From the NCBI GenBank assembly GCA_020725865.1, contig DYEC01000013.1, positions 102,914 through 166,913 on the forward strand: DNA of 64,000 bases. The letters are read 5' to 3'. Source of the stretch: Anaerolinea sp. (GTDB lineage: Bacteria > Chloroflexota > Anaerolineae > Anaerolineales > Anaerolineaceae). The position numbers and the translations under genes are program-made. Below are positions 63,937-64,000 of this stretch, one piece after another. The notes under the pieces are model-generated. The model saw nothing but the letters and a program-made list of their open reading frames with translations. It did not search any database and had not been told where the DNA came from. Position 1 is the first letter of the stretch. Every line of letters starts with the position of its first letter.

Positions 63937-64000
63937 CGGGAATGGATGGGAGTCGAACCCACCGCGGCCCGCAACGCGACCCGCCACCGGTTTTGAAGAC
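63937..64000 (-). tRNA. selC: tRNA-Sec (anticodon UCA), 5' part beyond window
   Basis: Read on the minus strand from the window edge: anticodon loop CTTCAAA (63998-63992) with anticodon TCA (63996-63994), stem ACCGG, a long GC-rich variable arm of roughly 8 bp with one mismatch, the T arm GTGGG-TTCGACT-CCCAT, an 8-nt acceptor strand CCATTCCC (63945-63938) and discriminator G (63937). TCA with a long variable arm and 8-bp acceptor is specific for selenocysteine tRNA. CCA is not encoded. The D arm and 5' acceptor strand lie outside the window. Confidence 0.9.

Noticed and set aside
1..64000. In-window selenoprotein gene using UGA
   Set aside because: No gene looked truncated at a TGA with homologous sequence after it. 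This was an eye scan only; a SECIS search was not possible.

Overview
The window looks like a chromosomal segment of a Chloroflexota bacterium, probably class Anaerolineae. This rests on gene content and style: tandem DUF3048 lipoproteins, two CarH-like regulators beside carotenoid genes, a long tandem ThyX-like protein, Chloroflexi-style Ser/Thr kinases and moderate base composition. No marker gene in the window fixes the lineage. I found 59 protein genes and one partial tRNA. There are no insertion sequences, prophage, CRISPR arrays or rRNA, and no gap between genes reaches 300 bp.

Layout. 1-2047: two DUF3048 lipoproteins (minus), the first cut by the window edge. 2200-7190: a light/B12-type carotenoid module (carH2; carH1, SRPBCC, crtI, crtB) with 11-bp operator repeats. 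7422-9235: a Mut7-C RNase-like protein and a CPBP protease. 9255-18130: the transcription/translation block nusA, rnpM, infB, rbfA, nrnA, truB, ribF, ending in a duplicated ThyX-like gene. 18427-22132: gap-pgk and yvcK. 22273-31056: Ser/Thr kinase, rpe, rpmB (minus), asp23, fakA-like, degV, recG, coaD, coiled-coil protein, which resembles the Bacillus prkC-rpe-rpmB-yloUV-recG order. 31092-35060: lon and folC. 35186-40891: DUF503, an SDR without the usual active site, a radical SAM/DUF2344 pair, a nitroreductase and an aldo/keto reductase. 40936-46306: a phosphatase, rarA, a kinase with a beta-propeller, a zinc-ribbon protein and lepB. 46410-53077: a MacAB-like exporter, a gluzincin-like protein, FmdB, gmk and a rhomboid protease. 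53187-58572: arsenic cluster. 58689-63845: a sugar dehydrogenase, a radical SAM/HhH protein, a D-threonine aldolase-like enzyme and a site-2 protease. 63937-64000: the 3' part of a selenocysteine tRNA.

How parts work together. The carotenoid genes form one minus-strand run behind carH1, whose promoter is overlapped by tandem 11-bp repeats like those in front of carH2; both regulators keep the adenosylcobalamin residues of light sensors. The arsenic cluster has two convergent arms. The plus arm is ArsR plus a double methyltransferase with a complete ArsM. The minus arm is arsC with its own promoter and terminator, then arsR2, an AbrB-fused radical SAM/SPASM protein and an ACR3 efflux pump. Each ArsR has its own palindromic operator. 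At least six genes have a -10 box 6 or 7 nt before the start codon, so leaderless mRNAs seem common here.

Best leads for something new: the radical SAM/AbrB protein and the double methyltransferase in the arsenic cluster, the tandem ThyX-like protein whose two halves keep complementary parts of the active-site motif, the paired CarH regulators with shared operators, the gluzincin-like protein, and the tRNA-Sec at the window end.
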